Shown here: positions 1 to 10,707 of the stretch, in pieces
Numbering within the stretch: the first letter of the stretch is position 1
How the letters are laid out: each line of letters opens with the position of its first letter
Assembly: GCA_963575745.1 (NCBI GenBank)
Contig: CAUYUJ010014610.1
Span: 276,383 to 340,382, forward strand
Direction: 5' to 3'
DNA length: 64,000 bases
From: Prorocentrum cordatum
Lineage: Eukaryota > Sar > Dinophyceae > Prorocentrales > Prorocentraceae
Notes under the pieces: generated by a model
What the model saw: the letters and a program-made list of their open reading frames with translations, nothing else
What the model was told of the DNA's origin: nothing
The model's database searches: none
Program-made: the position numbers and the translations under genes

Positions 1-99
1 AACCAAATCAAACCCAATCCTCAGCCAGTTTCTGGCCCAAGTCCTGGCGCCTGAGCGGCGCCCTGGCCCGAAGGGCGCAGACCTGCGCAGCGCGGGGCC

Positions 100-1970
100 A
101 TGGCGTCTCGGGAGCCAGAGTCGTTGCCTGACAGCAATGAACAGGGCCCCGTCGAGACTGGGCCCGGCTCCCCCGTCGAGACCCAGGCGCCCGGGGTCGA
201 GGCCGACAGCGAGCAGCCCGCCGAGCCCTTGGCCCTCATGCCGCCCTGCGAGGGCAACGGCGGCACCGAGCCCGAAGACGATAGTTCCGACGCCCAGCCA
301 GCTACTCAGACTGAGATCGACGCAACGATGGCTGAGGCATCGATGGGCCAGGCGTTCACCAGCCAGGTCCTGGAAGATCCGCATGCCGACGTGGCGGAGG
401 TCAGCTCCGATTGTGGCGAGGGGCAGGACTACCTCCACCAGCTCAGCATGAATATTGAGGGGCAAGAGGTGGAGGACGCCGACGGGCTGCTAGACGCCTG
501 CGCCGAGGATTGCGAGGACGAGGATCTGGATTTCGCCAAGAGGGCGACGGATATCAGCATGGAGGTTTATGCGATGAAGGAGACGGAGGTCGAGGCCTCG
601 ACAGCCGTGCCATCGACAGCTGCGTCATCTTGGGGAGGCTCGGACGGCGACGTTGGTCGAGCACGCGGCTTGGAGGCCACGCTTGCGGATGAGGCCGACA
701 ACCTGATGAGCGCAGATCGCGACCTTCCAGAGAGCATGGAGAAGCTCATGGCCGACGCCCACAAGGCCACCAGCAATGAAAACTTGTTGTCGGATATAGG
801 TGTCTTGAACTTGAATGAGCCGAGGGCGAACTTCTTCAAGCAGATGGTGGCGCAGGATTGGAAGTTCGATGCTCGGGGCGCCGCTGGCAATCCAGCGGGC
901 GGCCAGCGGGGCAGATTCATCAACGGCAAGAACGAGGGGATCATCCAAGAGAAGAAGAACTGCAAAGCACTCGGCCGCAACCCCGATGCGCAGCGCGACC
1001 TCCGCGCGAGGTGGGCGAAGAAGCAGTTCGCGGAGTGGGGGCAGGAGAAGGTCAAGATGGAGCGCTCGTCGAGGAGGGCCTTCTCTGACGAGCGCTACTA
1101 CGTGCTGAACCGCATCACCACGGAGGAGGGCGGGGGCAAGAGAGGAGAACATAACGCGATCAATTGCGCGTTGAAATGCGCTGCGATGGGGCCGCCGCTC
1201 TACAAGTGGTGCACGCGGCGCAAGGACTGGCTGCACTTTTACAGGATCGACGGCATCGAGGAGTCGTACGAGGAGCGCCGGCAGATGACGAAGACGGCCT
1301 ACAGCTCGGGCAGCACCGATATCAAGAACAAGAATTATTGGCTGAGCATCGGCGCGAGGGCTGCAACGTTGCAGAATGCGGCGGCTCCTGCGCCGCCTGC
1401 AGAGGCGCAGGCGGGGCCCGAGGAGAAGCCCGAGGTGACGGCAGAGGAGAAGGCAGAGGAGACGGCAGAGCGGAAAGCCGAGGATGGGACGCTGCCAGGG
1501 CCCCCCCAACAGAGCCTGAGGGTCGCAGGAGGAGGCGCAAGGGTCCTGAGCAGCCAGCTGCAGAGCCTCCAACTCCAGAAGAGCCACCCAAGAAGAGGAA
1601 GGCGAACTCTCTGATCAGCGATGCCAAGGCTGCCACGCTCTCCTACAGCATGGCCATCACCGCAGCAGATCCGTTGATCTCCGACGCGAAAGGCACCGAC
1701 GAAAGCTGGGCCGCGTTCGACACGCCAGGCCACGTCGGAAAGGCGTTGAAAGCCAGGGAGAACCTCGAAAAGGAGCTGGAGAACAATGCGAACTCCTCGA
1801 AGTTCACCAGCGGCGACGTCGCGGAGATGCTCTAGAACATGAAGGCGACGAAGGACGAGGGCGCCGCCTCGCAGTTCGAGCGCTGGCTGCAGGACTTCAG
1901 CGAGAAGGTGAACCCTGGAAGCAACAAGCTCGCGAAGGCGACGCGCATGATTGCGTCAATGCACGTGGGT
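100..1970 (+). pseudogene. Acidic NLS-bearing protein of unknown function, frameshifted
   Basis: I do not recognise this family. An ATG at 100 opens a 504-residue frame with a Glu/Asp-rich first ~170 residues, followed by a mixed-charge region (residues ~240-440) with a Trp-Cys-Thr-Arg-Arg stretch and many basic residues. Coding sense appears to change frame at the C7 run 1501-1507. The other frame then reads through a Lys/Arg-rich segment with PKKRK (a classical NLS-like motif) and a helical region to a TAG at 1833-1835. In the same frame it carries on after the stop with the coherent stretch ATG KATKDEGAASQFERW until about 1970, where GGA repeats begin. The frame change plus an in-frame stop suggests a decayed copy, or a one-base sequence error followed by a real stop. 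The acidic head and basic tail could fit a nuclear chromatin-associated protein, but this is inference. Confidence 0.5.
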
Positions 1971-2110
1971 CACCGAGGGCGCGAAGCTCGCGAACAAGTC
2001 AGATGGCCAGAAGCGCAGCAGAGGGAGCTCGTCTGCGGCCTGATCGCCCTCGCGACTCCGTGGGCCTCGGCGCCGCGGAGATCGGCAGCGCGCGGGGCGC
2101 TGCGCACGGG

Positions 2111-2385
2111 AGGCGCAACAAGGAGGAGGAGGAGGAGGAGGGGGAGGAGAGAGGATGAGGAGGAGGAAGAAGATGAAGATGGGGAAAAGGATGAGGATGA
2201 GGATGAATTAGAGAAGGAGGGGAGGGGAGGGGGGGGGTGGGGGGGGGGAGGAGGATTGGGGGGAGAGAGGGGGAGGAAAGATGGAAACAAAAGGAGGAGG
2301 ATGAGGAGGGAAAGGAGAGAGGAGGAGGAGGAGGAGGAGGTGGTGGAGGAGGAGGAGGAGGAGGAGGAGCTCGGAAACGTCTCAG
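2111..2385. repeat. AGG/GGA-rich low-complexity tract
   Basis: Purine-only triplet-like sequence (agg, gag, gga) with G runs. Open frames crossing it are compositional artefacts. Confidence 0.9.
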
Positions 2386-2427
2386 GACCCCAGGGCCCGA
2401 GTGGAGGAGGGGCCCTGAGGACCAGGG

Positions 2428-2527
2428 NNNNNNNNNNNNNNNNNNNNNNNNNNNNNNNNNNNNNNNNNNNNNNNNNNNNNNNNNNNNNNNNNNNNNNNNN
2501 NNNNNNNNNNNNNNNNNNNNNNNNNNN
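2428..2527. other. Assembly gap (100 N)
   Basis: Exactly 100 N lie between a GGA-rich tract and a CT tract. This is a conventional gap of unknown true size. Confidence 0.99.
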
Positions 2528-2529
2528 CT

Positions 2530-2530
<1 letters not shown>

Positions 2531-2586
<56 letters not shown>
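2531..2586. repeat. (CT)n microsatellite
   Basis: Uninterrupted CT dinucleotides directly after the gap, then C/T-rich sequence to about 2660. No 5' end of the A/B retroelement family follows it, unlike the tracts at 7.6 and 24.5 kb. Confidence 0.95.
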
Positions 2587-2589
<3 letters not shown>

Positions 2590-2660
2590 CCTCCTCCCCT
2601 CCCCTCTCTTCTCCTCTCCTCCCCTCGCCTCTCCTATCCTCTCCTCTCCTCCTCCCCTCG

Positions 2661-3090
2661 AGGCGTGCCCGAGGTTTCGTTGGTGCGCCTCTCGCGCACC
2701 CCCGCCCCGAGAGGAGCAAGGGGGGCACGCCCCCCTCGGATGAGTCTGCGCCCACCCGCCTCCTGGAGAGCAGGTTTCGCAGAGGGGGACTAGGTCTCTG
2801 AACGCGTCGATTGCTGGCCGCAACGGGCCGCGGGGGAGGCAGTCGCCAATGGAAAGCCAACGGAGGGAAATAGATGGAGGAGGAGGAAGAAGATCAGGAG
2901 GAGGACGACGACAACCACGACGAAGAACAATCCTGTCAATTTCTCACGCACTACGACATGCGAGGGAGAGGAGCGCCGCGCAACTACTGGGCCTCCGCGT
3001 CAGCCTGATCCCTGGCCGTCCGCATGTCCCTCCGGTAGCACGCCATCTCCAGGACGTTCTCGGCGTGCGCCACGTCCTCCCAATGGGCGC
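2661..3090. other. Intergenic sequence, no gene recognised
   Basis: GC-rich unique-looking sequence between simple repeats. Open frames exist on both strands but show no motif or coherent composition. Confidence 0.5.
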
Positions 3091-3420
3091 GGATCCCCTA
3101 GTCCCTCCTCCTCCTCCTCCTGTTTCTCCTCCGCCTCATCCTCCCTGCACCTCCTCCTCCTCCTCCTTTTTTCTTCCTCCTCCTCCGCTCCTCCTCCGCC
3201 TCCTCCTGTTCCTCCTCTTTCTCATCCTACTCATCCTCCTCCTGACTCTCCTCCTCTTCCTCCTCCTCCTGCTCCTCCTCCCCCTCCTCCGCCTCCTCCT
3301 CCACATTATCCTTCCTCGCCGTCGCATTTCTCGTCCTCCTCCTCATCATCATCCGCCCTCTCTTCCTCCTCCTCTCCATCCTCCTCCTCCCCCCCATTAT
3401 CCTTCTGCTCCTCCGCACGC
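3090..3420. repeat. CCT/TCC-rich low-complexity tract
   Basis: Pyrimidine triplet tract. On the minus strand it reads as poly-Glu/Asp and may form the acidic tail of the minus-strand ORF next to it. Confidence 0.9.
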
Positions 3421-3429
3421 CATGGGCAC

Positions 3430-4526
3430 GGAAGGCCCCAGGGGGCTGCCACTGCCAGCGGACAACAACACATGCTACCTGACGCGCGCCATGCGACTCT
3501 TAGCAATCGTTCACCATAGAGCCCGCCCAACCCCTCCTGCGGGCGAGGCCTCCAGCCTGGCTCCACGTCCATCCGCTTACACTCGAGATGGGTTGAGAGC
3601 GAAACCCGAATCCCTTCCCTCAGGCCCTTGAAGAAGGCGTCGCTCCGGCACAGCTTCGACAAGCAATACGCAGGACACACCAGATTCATAGTCTTGACTA
3701 TGGGAGAGAGACACAAAGCACTGGCATGGTGCTTGCAGAACCCAGTTAAAGCTGCAATCTTACCGCCGAATTGTCTGGTGAAGAAAGCAATGAGTTTCAT
3801 ATTGGCCGAGTGGTGGTCGCTGCCGAAGTTGGCGCACGCCATCTTCACACGGGGTGGAAGCTGGCCACCGCCTGTTGAGAAAAGGAATTGGTGCAAAGAC
3901 GCAGGCAGCACGCGCTTCAGGGCAGCAAACATGCACCCAGCGCTCACGGTGTCCAGAATCGCAGGCGGCAGCACAACCTGCTCGTGAACAAGGCTGCCTG
4001 GTTCGTAGAAGGTCAACCATCCATGCGAAGCCATACAGCACACGTCAGTTCCCCTGCCCGATTTCTCACCAGTCGGGATCAAACGATACTTCGACTCGTC
4101 CCATTGCAACTGGAAGATCATGAACTGAGATGACCCAACAGCATTCGCAATAGCCTCTGCCTGTTTCCCGCGCAAGATGTGAGAGCACGCGTAAACTATA
4201 TTTGCTATGTAGCTGACACTCCTCTCGACCCTGGTTGCGATGCTACGGAAGGTCTCGCAAGGATGCGAGAACGCGACCCTCAAGCATTCCCTCGAGGACA
4301 TGTGCTTCCAACTGCCACTCCCCTTGAAAAGGCGCCCACAAACGCGGGAACGCTGCCGCGACGAGGCCGCCCCCGCTCGATGCCCGACCCCTCGCTGCAG
4401 GGAGTCCGGTTTCGAGCGGCTGCGCTCGCGCGTTTGCGGGCCCCTGGCCTTCTGTTTGGGCGGCCCACGCCCGTCCACCCCAAAGCAGTCGTCGAGGCGG
4501 CTTGCCCGCCTATCGAGCTCCGCCAT
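3430..4526 (-). CDS. Unknown protein, possibly a multicopy or transposon-related gene
   Basis: The minus strand carries an open frame of about 400 codons starting at 4526. The central part (residues ~85-330) is of normal, non-repetitive composition with many hydrophobic, Cys and His residues, for example SHGWLTFYEPGSLVHEQ, FGSDHHSANMKLIAFF and GFCKHHASALCLSPIV. This points to a real folded protein. The C-terminal end runs into an acidic GGA-derived tail, so the true stop is uncertain. Conserved-looking Asp-His-His and Cys-Lys-His-His clusters could be metal or catalytic residues, but I cannot assign a family. No start context or spliced-leader relict is visible nearby. The plus-strand ORFs over the same bases are shadows. 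A DNA-transposon or other multicopy origin is possible and not shown. Confidence 0.45.
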
Positions 4527-4663
4527 CTGGGCCTCCCGAGCCTTGTCGCGCAGCCTCTGACCTCCCCGGGCGGCGCAGGCAACGGGTCAGGCAAACCGCC
4601 CCCCCCTGCACGACCTCGATGCTACTGGGGCTGCTTTTCCATGTCCCCGGGCAGACGATCCAC

Positions 4664-4777
4664 CGCCCAGGGCGGAGGTTCGACAGCTTCGCGGGCTGTG
4701 GTTCCACAGCCCAGGGCTGTGGAACTGCAGTTCCAAGCCGCGGAGCCCGCGAAGCAGTCGAACCGCGGCCCTGGGCG
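4664..4777. repeat. Nested palindromic repeat, copy 1
   Basis: The outer arms 4664-4696 and 4745-4777 are inverted repeats matching at 30 of 33 positions. Inside lie a perfect hairpin, CTGTGG-TT-CCACAG, and a perfect 14-bp palindrome, GGAACTGCAGTTCC. A related copy lies at 6235-6310. Confidence 0.8.
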
Positions 4778-4779
4778 TC

Positions 4780-4963
4780 GACGTCGACGACGACGACGAC
4801 GGCGACGTCGACGTCGACGTCCACGTCAACGTCGACGACGACGACGACGACGGACGACACGACGACGACGACCATCACCACGACCGTCGACGTCGACGAC
4901 GCGAAACGACACGACGACGTCCACGACGACGACGCGAACGATCTACGACTAACCTGACAACGT

Positions 4964-4999
<36 letters not shown>

Positions 5000-5094
5000 T
5001 CCACGACGATCGACACGAACGACGACAACGACGACGACGTCGACGTCGCGACCGTCGACGTCCGACGACGACGACGACGACTACGACGGTCGAC

Positions 5095-5126
<32 letters not shown>

Positions 5127-5225
5127 AACCGACGAACGACGACGTCCCGACCGCGAGGGGGCGACGACGATCGGCGAACGACGTCGGACGACACGACGAC
5201 ACGACGACGACGTCGAACGACGGTT
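4780..5225. repeat. (CGA)n / (GAC)n tract
   Basis: About 450 bp of imperfect CGACGA repeats with interspersed GTCGAC. It gives poly-Arg, poly-Asp or poly-Val/Ser frames that are not genes. Confidence 0.95.
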
Positions 5226-5670
5226 TAGTGAAGCAAAAAAAGCTGGCCTTGAGAACTGGTTCTTGCGAATCCGATGCGTTTCTATGGCGGCTGGTGCATG
5301 TGGACCGTCGTGCGAAAAACCTCTAGCGCTGCCCTAGCGAACCGCCGTCCAATCTGCCCACATCGGGCTTTCCAAGCGCAGGCCCAGGAAAAACAAAAAC
5401 CCGTTCTCAAGGCCAAGACTTGTCTTCGCAGGTGGCCGGCGCACGCGCCAATTGGCCCCTTCGGACGTCGCATTTGGGAACAGCGTTGCCTTGAGAATCA
5501 TTGTTTGGGATTCCGACGCGCCTCTGTGGCAGGCAACCCGGAGAAATCCCTGCCCCTGGCGTGGAAAACGCTGGTCCTGATAATCAGAGCTGTAACCTTA
5601 AACCCGGGGTCGGCGAAGTGTTGCCGCGGCGTCAATATTTATTTAATGTAAGCAAAAAGTCATCAAATCC
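5226..5670. other. Unassigned unique sequence
   Basis: Mixed-composition sequence containing an open frame at 5274-5651 with no recognisable motif. No RNA gene or repeat boundary is seen. Confidence 0.4.
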
Positions 5671-5707
5671 TCCTCCTCCTCCTCCTCCTCCTCCTCCTCC
5701 TCCTCCT
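5671..5707. repeat. (CCT)n microsatellite
   Basis: About twelve consecutive CCT triplets. Confidence 0.95.
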
Positions 5708-5904
5708 TCTCGTAGTGCGCTCTCTGCTTTCATCCCACCCCGCCAGGTTGGCGGCACCGCCTGGAACCCGCCCATTTCCGGGCCCAGTGCAAGGCGGCAG
5801 GGGGAGCGGGGCCCCCAGCGGGGCGCTCGCCGAGGGCCCGCTCGGCGATGGCCAGCAGCTCCTGAGGGTCCATGAGCCCAAACAGCTATCGAGCTGCTGC
5901 GGTT

Positions 5905-6160
5905 CCTCCTCCTCCTCCTTTTCCTCCTCATCCTCCTCCTCCCCCGCAGGAGGCGGCGTTCGCTTCCATCCACCCCTCCCGGGGGGATGGGGGATAAGGA
6001 GGAGGAGGAGGAGGAGGAGGAGGAAAAAGAAGAGGAGGAGGAGGAGGAGGATGGGAAAAAGGAGGTGCAGGAGGGGGCGGGAGAAGAGGAGGACGAGGAG
6101 GAAAGAGGATATGGAACACGATGAAGGGAGGATGGTGAAGACTATGGTGATGATGAGGAT
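5905..6160. repeat. CCT-rich then GGA-rich tract
   Basis: A pyrimidine triplet tract (5905-5945) is followed by a purine triplet tract (5995-6160). The pair is partly complementary and could fold back. Confidence 0.8.
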
Positions 6161-6234
6161 GACAAGGGGGAGGAGGAGGAGGAACAAAGGAAGAACAGAG
6201 CGAGGTACGGACCGCCTGGAGCGCGGGCCCACCG

Positions 6235-6310
6235 CCCGGGGCCGCGGTTCGACAGCTTCGCGGTTTGCGCGGCCCGGGGCTGTGGGCCTACAGCCTGGGG
6301 TACTGGAGTC
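6235..6310. repeat. Nested palindromic repeat, copy 2
   Basis: It shares the motif ggttcgacagcttcgcgg with copy 1. Arms CCCGGGGCCGCG (6235-6246) and CGCGGCCCGGGG (6268-6279) are near-perfect complements. An inner hairpin GGCTGT/ACAGCC follows. Confidence 0.7.
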
Positions 6311-6319
6311 ACAACTCTG

Positions 6320-6590
6320 GAAATAGGGAACGCTATAATACAATATATCACAATTAGCGATAACAGCAATAATGCTGCTAATCATATGAACGACAATAAT
6401 AACAATATTATACATATTCGATGTGATATTAATGCTATTAATAACAACAATAATGGTATGAGTTTTGAAATCACTAATTATAAGATCGCATGTATCTGAA
6501 AATGATAATGATAATGTTGATGATAACGACAATGACAAAGCTAATGATAATGACGATGGTGATATTATAATGATAATTGTTTGACATGTT
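6320..6590. other. AT-rich tract
   Basis: An abrupt switch from GC-rich sequence to AT-rich, AATAAT/GATAAT-like sequence. No gene seen. Confidence 0.7.
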
Positions 6591-6621
6591 TGCTTCGATT
6601 GTTTGGCGCATTTGCTTCGAC

Positions 6622-7303
6622 AGCGCAGAGAAGCTTCTAAAGAATACCGGTTCCAACTGCTCCAGGCGCCCGGGCCGGCGAAGTCCTTGCCCCGCTCGCC
6701 CCAGCCGCTCCAGTCCTTCCAGGTGGAGTCGCCCTTCCAGCCGTCGTCCTAGCTGTCCCTCCAGCCGGACTTCCACCAGCCGCTCCGGTCGGCGTAGTCC
6801 TCGACGCCGTCTGAGGCGTCTCGCTCTCCGGTGCGCCTTTGGCTCCAGGGGTCTCCACGCTGCCACGGATCTTCGTCTTGATCTGGTGCTGCCCCACTGG
6901 CCCGTCCTTCGCCTGCTGTGTCAGTTGCCCGACCTGCTCGGCTGGACTCATGGACCTGGTCTCGCACCATCATGATCACCCTCTGCAGCTGCTGCGGCGA
7001 TATTCCAGTGGCCGGGTCCGGCCTGGCCGGTGGCGGCGCCTCTGGTGGCGCCGGCCTCGCCGCTGTAGCAACTCCATCCAGCAGCGCTCTGAGCTGCTCC
7101 TCCGAAAGGCGAAACTGGCCATCTTCATCTGCCCATTGTCTTGCTGTTCCCAAGGATGCAACGATGGGTCCCTGGCCTGCCGAGGCCGAGCTGCGAGGTG
7201 AATTAGCACCCTGCTCCTGAGACATCGTCGGGCCCGCAGAACCGAGCCTCCGCAGAGGCTCCGCTACCACTGTCTCCCCACCGACGTTATCTCCAGATGA
7301 CAA
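6622..7303 (-). pseudogene. 5' part of a retroelement gag-like ORF (spliced-leader retrocopy)
   Basis: Reading leftward from an ATG at 7303, the frame gives 184 residues rich in Gln, Ala, Pro and charged residues. Segments SEEQLRALLDG and SPQQLQRVIMMVRDQVHE look helical. A Trp-rich tail SGWWKSGWRDS meets a TAG at 6749-6751, and in the same frame it continues GWKGDSTWKDWSGWGERG until about 6620, where the sequence turns AT-rich. Trp-Gly-Asp-rich segments of this kind resemble, from my recollection of the family, the N-terminal regions of dinoflagellate Ty1/copia-like polyproteins. That link is tentative. A relict spliced leader lies 168 bases upstream on the same strand (7471-7491), so this is probably the reverse-transcribed, truncated copy of a trans-spliced mRNA. 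Confidence 0.55.
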
Positions 7304-7470
7304 GGTGCCTTTTCTCCGTCAGCACGGTCTCAGTCCCAGTGCGATCTCCGATCGCGCTGCACAAGCACCCTTGCACTCGTAGTAGTCAGAGGAAGGAAGG
7401 AATGGGCCTTGGAATGGAATGGGTAGTGAGTGACGGAAGATTAACAACAAGTGAGTAGAAAAAGTATGGC

Positions 7471-7491
7471 CTTGAGCCAACATGGTTACGG
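7471..7491 (-). other. Relict dinoflagellate spliced leader
   Basis: Read on the minus strand, the 21 bases match the dinoflagellate spliced-leader sequence at 19 positions (A for G at position 6, G for T at position 11) and end in GGCTCAAG. The gag-like frame follows downstream on the same strand after about 170 bases of 5' UTR-like sequence. Confidence 0.75.
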
Positions 7492-7590
7492 AGGGGGCCC
7501 AGTTCCCGATCATACGGTTCAAGTCCAGGGGAAAGGGCGAGGGCTACTCTCCTCACCCGATCAATGAGCTAGAGGCGCTCATTCCCGCAC

Positions 7591-7749
<159 letters not shown>

Positions 7750-7906
7750 CTAGTCTCGGCTCGAGAGTGCCCAGCACTCAGACCGCAGCCGCGACGCGAA
7801 GCGCCCCGCCTCGGAGTCAGACTCCCAGGCCTCGCGAGACCGGAGGGGTCCCAGCAGGACCCTACTGATTCGCGTCACCTCTCTCCCCACCAGAGCGCCC
7901 GCCGCA
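7750..7906 (+). repeat. Shared 5' terminal region of elements A/B (copy A)
   Basis: Nearly identical to 24672-24823. Both copies end at an ATG followed by GCCCC, which supports that ATG as the first start codon. Confidence 0.85.
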
Positions 7907-8877
7907 ATGGCCCCCGGTAAGCCGGAGCGCCGGCGCTCTTCCAAGCAGCCGCCGAGCTCACGTCCTGCTGCCGAAGGGTCTCTCCTCCAACGCAAGCAGG
8001 ACTGCATCGCAGCTTTCAAGCAAGCGGGGTCCGACCGCCCCACGGCCGCATACAATGGGCTTGCCGAGCTGAACGCGGACGAGCTCCAGGCCACGTACGA
8101 CATGCACAAGACCAACACAAAGAAGCTCGGCAGTGCCTTGATCCGCATGTGCGCCGCCAACCAGATCAGCTACACGCTGGATCGCCACCAGCGCAGCAAG
8201 CCTAAGCGCATTGGTGGTGACACATCACACCCACCAGCTGCGTCCGCACGTCTTCAGGCTGCGGACGCCCAATTCATTGCCTTGGACCCGGCCTTCTGGA
8301 AGGTCCCAGTCCTCGCCGAACCCACATCACTTGACGCCGGCAAGACGTACAAGCCCAGTATCAGCCTCCACGACTACGAGAGCGGAGAACGGCTGCTGCA
8401 ACACCACCTCGTGCAGGGTAAGCGTACCACGGGTCAGCTTGCGATTGCTGTCATGGGCCCAAAAAAAACGATAACTACGTCGGTACCGAGCTCGCCGTCC
8501 CCGTGCTGAAGCGTCACCCCAAGGAGCCCAAAGTGGTCCACACGCACGTCCCCGTGACCGTGTACCAGCTGGGCACCAAGGAAGTCGCCTGCACGGAAAA
8601 AGTAGCCGTCGCCACCATCGATCCTGCCGACCACGTATGCTGGATTCGGGTGACCATACATGAAACCGAGGCCATCGCCGCAGTCCCGTCCATGCATCAG
8701 GCCTTCGAGGACCAGTTCTCGGGAGGTGCCCCCGTGAACGGTGGTCCACGCGCCAAGGGTCCTTTCCGAGGGGACTCCGCTCCACAGGACAATGCGCGCC
8801 AAAACCAAAAGCACAGGGAGTCCAAGAAAGACGCTCGCCGCCAGGAGCTCGGATATTCGCATACAACAAATACATAG
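7907..8877 (+). pseudogene. Element A ORF1 (gag-like), frameshifted
   Basis: The ATG at 7907 follows the conserved 5' end. About 185 residues read normally: a basic Ser-rich start (MAPGKPERRRSSKQPP), a helical region around LNADELQATYDMHK and a basic QRSKPKR. At the A8 run 8461-8468 the sense changes to another frame, which continues AVPVLKRHPKEPKVVHTHV to a TAG at 8875-8877 with a charged C-terminus. A third frame downstream (about 8860-9060) still looks coherent and includes a CPSCH cluster, so the protein probably ran on further. A nucleic-acid-binding gag role fits the position and charge. No diagnostic domain is visible. The A8 run could be a programmed slippage site, a true mutation or a sequencing error. 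Confidence 0.5.
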
Positions 8878-9151
8878 ACAAGCAGAAACAGCTCAGGCCA
8901 CCTTCAAGGCCCTCTTCCACGGCAACTTATAAAGCCGTCACCTCCTCGAACCCCCCTTTTGCAAAAGCCTAGCATGTTGGATCGGGCGTCGAAAGATGCC
9001 CCAGCTGCCACCTCGGCGTCAGTCTTTCAGAGGCGGTTGACAAGGTACTTGGCGGGTACAGAGAGGTCAACTCGGCGCCACCACGACCCTGAGACGGTTA
9101 AAGTGTGCTGAAGAGCCCCACAGCAGACCATACCAGACCGTAGTGTTTCCT

Positions 9152-10536
9152 GAAGGACCAGCCCATCACGAATTGGGCCCAGAAAATATAATGCGTTCCA
9201 GAAGTCGGTGGACTTCAAAGCCCTAGGAGTCGCCAGGCACGGCAAGTCAGGCTTATTGGGGATCCGTGTTGCACGAGGGTCAGACGCCGCCAAGGCTGCT
9301 GCCGTCAGCATCCGTGGCTGCGAAGCCACCCTCGCCAAGACGCGATACCGCATCACTGGCATTGCGGCACGCCACGCCACGCTGACCCCGCTCGCTAAGA
9401 CTCTCACGGGCCCGTCCGTCAAATGGGACTGTGAGGTCTACCACACCGCCTGGGACCCAGCCACTTCGGCTCAGTTTGCCTTAGTGCGCGCCCATCGTCC
9501 CCCACCTACATATACGGTACAGGTCGCAGGGTGCCCCATCCCGTGGAGCATCACCGAGGCCCCGTTGGCTGAGGTGGTGCCGAAGAGGGACAACGTTACC
9601 ATTGTCCCCCCTACCACTATCACAGAGCCTGTGACGCCGCCAGCCCGTGGTGGCGGCTTCAGCCCCGCCACGGGCACACTCCTAACCAAAGCGGCCCAGA
9701 GCCCTTACCTCCACGACCTCATGACTGCCACGCCCAAAGGCAAGGGCGTCGCACCGCTCCAGATCCCCAAGGAGGAGCCTCTAGCCAAGCGCCACCGATC
9801 CTCCAGTGGGAAACGCGACGCCACGCCGCACGCAAGATCACACGGCGCCCCAGGCCGCAGCTCCTCTGCACCCCCGCACGGCACGGATGGAGCTGCCGAG
9901 CAGACGGCCGTCCAAGGTCCAGGTGGTCATGACCCGCAACTTGGCACGGTGGCGGCTGAAGGCGGGGGCCACACGGAAGGGGACGCTGCCACAGCCGCCG
10001 AGGTACCAGGCGACGCTGACTACGTCGAGATCCTCTCATCAGGGGATGAATTCAGCGTGGCATCTCGCGAACTGAACACCCTCGGCGAACGCTTCGCAAC
10101 GGCCCCTAAACTGTCAGATGCCGCCACGACCCGCATCCAACACATGGAACAACAGCACGAGCTGCTTGCCAACACGGTGGATAACATGCAGGTTCAGCTC
10201 GCGGGCGTTCTCTCATCCCAGGCCACACTCACGGAGCACGTTTCAGGTTTGGAACGAGGGCTTGCCACCGTCGTCACTCAGCAACAGACGGCAACTACCG
10301 AAGCTGCAGCACTGCGTGGCGACATCCAGGCCCTCCTCGGGCACCTCACGGGGGGCACCATCCACCTGCCACAGGTGGCCACCCTCGAAACAAAAAAGGA
10401 GGAAGCTGCATCAGTTGCCGATCCCGTGGCTGTCTGCGGGTGGATTGACCAGCCAGGCCAGGTCACCCCAGGGACGGGGCCCCCAGGGGCTGACAAAGGC
10501 AAAGACAAGGGGCGGGCCACTCAGGAACCCTATTGA
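9152..10536 (+). CDS. Element A second gag-like ORF with coiled coil
   Basis: This frame is open from just after a TGA near 9150 to a TGA at 10536. The track start at 9208 is a GTG and I see no in-frame ATG near the beginning, so the protein is probably the continuation of ORF1 through earlier frameshifts. Residues ~1-140 look globular (FKALGVARHGKSGLLGIRVA, then TYTVQVAGCPIPWS). The middle is disordered and Ser/Pro/His-rich with a Lys/Arg cluster. Residues ~310-400 have a heptad-like pattern with many Leu, Gln and Thr residues, suggesting a coiled coil, as in trimeric LINE ORF1 proteins. Hairpin H1 is translated here as GGGFSPATG. Function is inferred from position only. Confidence 0.55.
9643..9675 (+). 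repeat. Structured hairpin H1
   Basis: Arms GCCCGTGG / CCACGGGC enclose the core GGcGGCTTCAGCCCC with the single C bulge. The stem is complete apart from that bulge and one T-G pair. Confidence 0.85.
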
Positions 10537-10707
10537 AGGTGCCTCAGAGAGCCTGCCTCAGCCCTCCGAGGAAGCGCCTTCAGAGGCATCTCTTCTCTCT
10601 TCGCGTCGTATCTCTTACTTGTCATATCATGTCAGTTTTGGCAGCAGCACGAGCAAGCTATCTGGTGTAGGGACACCTGTCATCTTGCTGTGGGTGTGTT
10701 TGTTGCA

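Noticed and set aside
1999-2860. Long ORFs across the GGA tract, gap and CT tract
   Set aside because: Composition only, and they include X residues from the assembly gap.
4510-5202. Poly-Arg/Val/Asp ORFs on both strands
   Set aside because: Readings of the CGA triplet tract.
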